Positions 62,901-64,000 of a stretch of DNA of 64,000 nt are shown piece by piece. Origin of the DNA: Burkholderiales bacterium. GTDB lineage: Bacteria; Pseudomonadota; Gammaproteobacteria; Burkholderiales; Burkholderiaceae_C. The stretch covers positions 23,791 to 87,790 of the forward strand of contig JACRNC010000004.1 of NCBI GenBank assembly GCA_016219375.1. The letters run 5' to 3'. The position numbers and the translations under genes were made by a program. Below the pieces are notes generated by a model that was not told where the DNA came from, ran no database searches, and saw nothing but the letters and a program-made list of their open reading frames with translations. How positions within the stretch are numbered: position 1 is the stretch's first letter; each line of letters starts with the position of its first letter.

Positions 62901-64000
62901 CCCTGCAGCGAGCTGCCGGCGTCCACGTCGGTGAAGGCGAAGTCGGCCGAGGTCAGCGTGTAGCCGTTGTCCTCGGCCACCGTGCGGCTCACGTCGGCGC
63001 TGCTCGGCCGATCATTGACCGGCGTGACGTTGACGGTGACCACGGAGTCCACCGTGCCGCCCTTGCCGTCGGAGACGCTGACGGTGAAGCTGTCGGTGCC
63101 GTTGTAGTTGGCCGCCGGCGTGTAGGTGTAGGCGCCGGTCGTGGTGTTGAGTACCACCGAGCCGTGGACCACGCCGGTCTTGATGGAATAGCTGAGCGTG
63201 TCGCCGTCGATATCGGTTGCCACGACCTGGCCGCTGATCGCGGTGTCCTCGGGCGTGATCTCGCTGCGGTTGCCCGTCACCGGCGCGTCGTTGGCGGGCG
63301 TGACGTTGATGGTCACGACCGAATCCACCGTGCCGCCCTTGCCGTCGGAGACGGTCACGGTGAAGCTGTCCGGGCCGTTGTAGTTGGCCGCCGGCGTGTA
63401 GGTGTAGGCGCCGGTGGTGGTGTTGAGCACCACCGAGCCGTGGGCCACGCCGGTCTTGATGGCATAGCTCAGCGTGTCGCCGTCGATATCGCTGGCGATG
63501 ACCTGGCCGCTGACCGAGGTGTCCTCAGGCGTGGTCTCGCTGCGGTTGCTCGTCGCCGGGGCGTCGTTGGCGGGCGTGACGTTGATCGTCACGACCGAGT
63601 CCACCGTGCCACCCTTGCCGTCGGAGACGGTCACGGTGAAGCTGTCCGGGCCGTTGTAGTTGGCCGCCGGCGTGTAGGTGTAGGCGCCGGTGGTGGTGTT
63701 CAGCACCACCGAGCCGTGGGCCACGCCGGTCTTGATGGAATAGCTGAGCGCGTCGCCATCAACGTCCGTGGCCACGACCTGGCCGCTGACCGAGGTGTCT
63801 TCAGGCGTGGTCTCGCTGCGGTTGCTCGTCACCGGGGCGTCGTTGGCGGGCGTGACGTTGATGGTCACGACCGAATCCACCGTGCCACCCTTGCCGTCGG
63901 AGACGCTGACGGTGAAGCTGTCCGGGCCGTTGTAGTTGGCAGCCGGCGTGTAGGTGTAGGCGCCGGTCGTGGTGTTGAGCGCCACCGAGCCGTGGGCCAC
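59912..64000 (-). CDS. C-terminal part of a giant RTX/VCBS-repeat adhesin (LapA-like), continues beyond window
   Basis: The last 1,362 residues of a very large secreted adhesin are visible; the start is beyond base 64000. From the N-terminal side they hold four near-identical 92-residue cadherin/VCBS-like repeats (64000-63011), two further Ig-like domains with VAEDNGYTLTSADFAF and GTEDTAYVFTWAQFNV, and a jelly-roll-like region (about 62270-61650). A repeat-like segment follows, then a PA14-like domain (about 61240-60560; GEYFGY, YDFQVRADDGFSLRIDG). RTX nonapeptides (GGAGNDTLSGGTGADRIEGG, about 60440-60310) and a type I secretion C-terminal domain ending LLNRGKLLVDNT complete it. Like LapA it would be exported by an ABC/MFP/TolC system and held or released by LapD/LapG. 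Confidence 0.92.
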   Translation of the reverse strand: MAHGSVALNTTTGAYTYTPAANYNGPDSFTVSVSDGKGGTVDSVVTINVTPANDAPVTSNRSETTPEDTSVSGQVVATDVDGDALSYSIKTGVAHGSVVLNTTTGAYTYTPAANYNGPDSFTVTVSDGKGGTVDSVVTINVTPANDAPATSNRSETTPEDTSVSGQVIASDIDGDTLSYAIKTGVAHGSVVLNTTTGAYTYTPAANYNGPDSFTVTVSDGKGGTVDSVVTINVTPANDAPVTGNRSEITPEDTAISGQVVATDIDGDTLSYSIKTGVVHGSVVLNTTTGAYTYTPAANYNGTDSFTVSVSDGKGGTVDSVVTVNVTPVNDRPSSADVSRTVAEDNGYTLTSADFAFTDVDAGSSLQGVRIDTLPAAGSLLLGGVAVTAGAVISAADIAAGKLVFQPAANASGSPYGSFTFSVQDNAGSFDAAPNTFTLNVTAVNDAPLAAGGAVSGTEDTAYVFTWAQFNVSDVDSAASSLGVQITRLPADGTLQVWSGTAWVNVTLNQTVSQATIAAGNLRFVPDANESGADAFPTSGTGNLRSDYASFDYRPTDGSATGAAATMRVDITPVADAPTLTTLNHSTTLFTTSWETSDTGLTQAQLNPNTTSTDTLSQTTLAGWTRVDTPDAYAGGTNRWELWSNGDTMQNAAGNQTAISADTGNGSNWLELNNANNAGALIQTLGIERTVTTKAGYVYDLSFDYAGRLGFGQNFTRIAVLVDGQEVASYAGTSSNTALNWETLHFSFVGTGAAQTITIVTDASEFNTNGRGAMIDDIKLIESQGALAGNAAGGAKTEIALSGYITAGLADTDGSESLTLAISGLPTGATIVTAGAPSGLTVTNGTVTLSAADLASAKLQLGSSYTGDVALTVTATSTEPNGSTASTTQSLVFKVLVGAGDVGVEGSGTHTLEASTTALSTATGLHGEYFGYNETANPGSAYNVQTGDGSVGNLENLAEITSIINTRAGSTLVGTTQSASASASDATWVADNIEYGISPTVTGNLGANSTVAAGAAITSRALYNFLGGSTSGSDAATLTATSSFGQTTDSILRMVGSAYFNAGTYDFQVRADDGFSLRIDGQVVFEYDANQSPTTRTTTTPVTLGEGFHTVEVLYWEQGGNAVLDIDYRPSGTTTWLDFSTDNVALFQPGTTPVLTELQDIIEDPSNNGQYLIRTGQEAWGGATADTITGSAGRDIIHGGAGNDTLSGGTGADRIEGGAGNDTLTGDVVGSPFADVFAWNLADAGTAGSGRAVDTITDFNTAARAAGGDVLDLRDLLQGENTTGGTGNLAQYLDIDTSGSDTVIRISSSGNFAGGTYAAGSEDQRIVLTGVNLRTDMGLAASATDNQVIQELLNRGKLLVDNT
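63011..64000. repeat. 276-bp tandem repeats in the adhesin gene
   Basis: Units begin at 63011, 63287, 63563 and 63839, the last running off the window. Spacing is exactly 276 bases (92 codons). Units differ by few bases, and long stretches such as those around the VSDGKGGTVDSVVT coding segment are identical or almost so. The array probably continues beyond the window. Confidence 0.92.

Noticed and set aside
63011..64000. CRISPR-like array because of regular repeats
   Set aside because: The 276-base units are in frame, code for 92-residue adhesin domains and have no spacers.

Overview
The window is a GC-rich (roughly 70 percent by eye), gene-dense bacterial chromosome segment. Gene content points to a betaproteobacterium of the order Burkholderiales, probably near the Rubrivivax/Ideonella/Sphaerotilus group. 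The signs are the ribF-ileS-lspA order, a GuaC-type GMP reductase, a kinase-fold homoserine kinase, DUF2189, DUF898 and BPSS1780-like membrane proteins, and an EpsF/EpsG exopolysaccharide pair. This placement is inferred; no rRNA is present. One tRNA gene (Leu, anticodon CAA) is present. I see no insertion sequence, prophage or CRISPR array.

Bases 1-19900 are mostly housekeeping: a sugar-phosphate mutarotase, a DMT exporter, argG with an unusual lysine/alanine-rich tail, ppnP, murB, yajQ, a periplasmic-type aspartic protease, a kefF-kefC potassium-efflux pair, an RsuA-type pseudouridine synthase, ribF-ileS-lspA, a rhomboid protease, cysM, a Nudix hydrolase and tusA. Bases 19945-28439 hold a compact eight-gene leftward operon (FAD oxidoreductase, DUF1365, cyclopropane-fatty-acid-synthase-like methyltransferase, chalcone-isomerase-like protein, MFS carrier, DUF3833 lipoprotein, SDR, SnoaL-like protein). 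A TetR regulator is transcribed divergently, with a palindromic operator between them. The set looks like a membrane-lipid modification pathway.

Bases 28577-44519 carry galU, valS, an M48 protease next to a DUF898 protein, guaC with a hairpin at the start of its leader, a UvrD-type helicase, a BPSS1780-like protein with thrB, polA, and a two-gene ParE-type toxin-antitoxin module. Bases 44552-46911 encode the EpsG kinase and EpsF chain-length protein of exopolysaccharide export. The EpsG N-terminus resembles the c-di-GMP-binding MshEN domain. Then come a small DUF2946-like protein with a ZnuD-like TonB receptor, pdxH, a MobA/MocA-like nucleotidyltransferase, and the Entner-Doudoroff pair edd-eda.

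Bases 54839-64000 form a Lap-type adhesion locus: a TolC-family outer-membrane protein with an extra C-terminal NTF2/Cds6-like domain, a LapG-type periplasmic cysteine protease with an intact Cys-His-Asp triad, a LapD-type receptor with degenerate GGDEF and EAL motifs, and the C-terminal 1,362 residues of a giant type I-secreted adhesin. The adhesin has near-identical 276-bp repeats, a PA14-like domain and RTX repeats, and it continues beyond the window. With galU, EpsF/EpsG and YajQ, the window concentrates surface-attachment and possible c-di-GMP functions.

Several genes (uvrD, polA, ribF, the TetR gene, the antitoxin) have a -10-like hexamer ending only 6-8 bases before the ATG, which suggests leaderless or nearly leaderless mRNAs.
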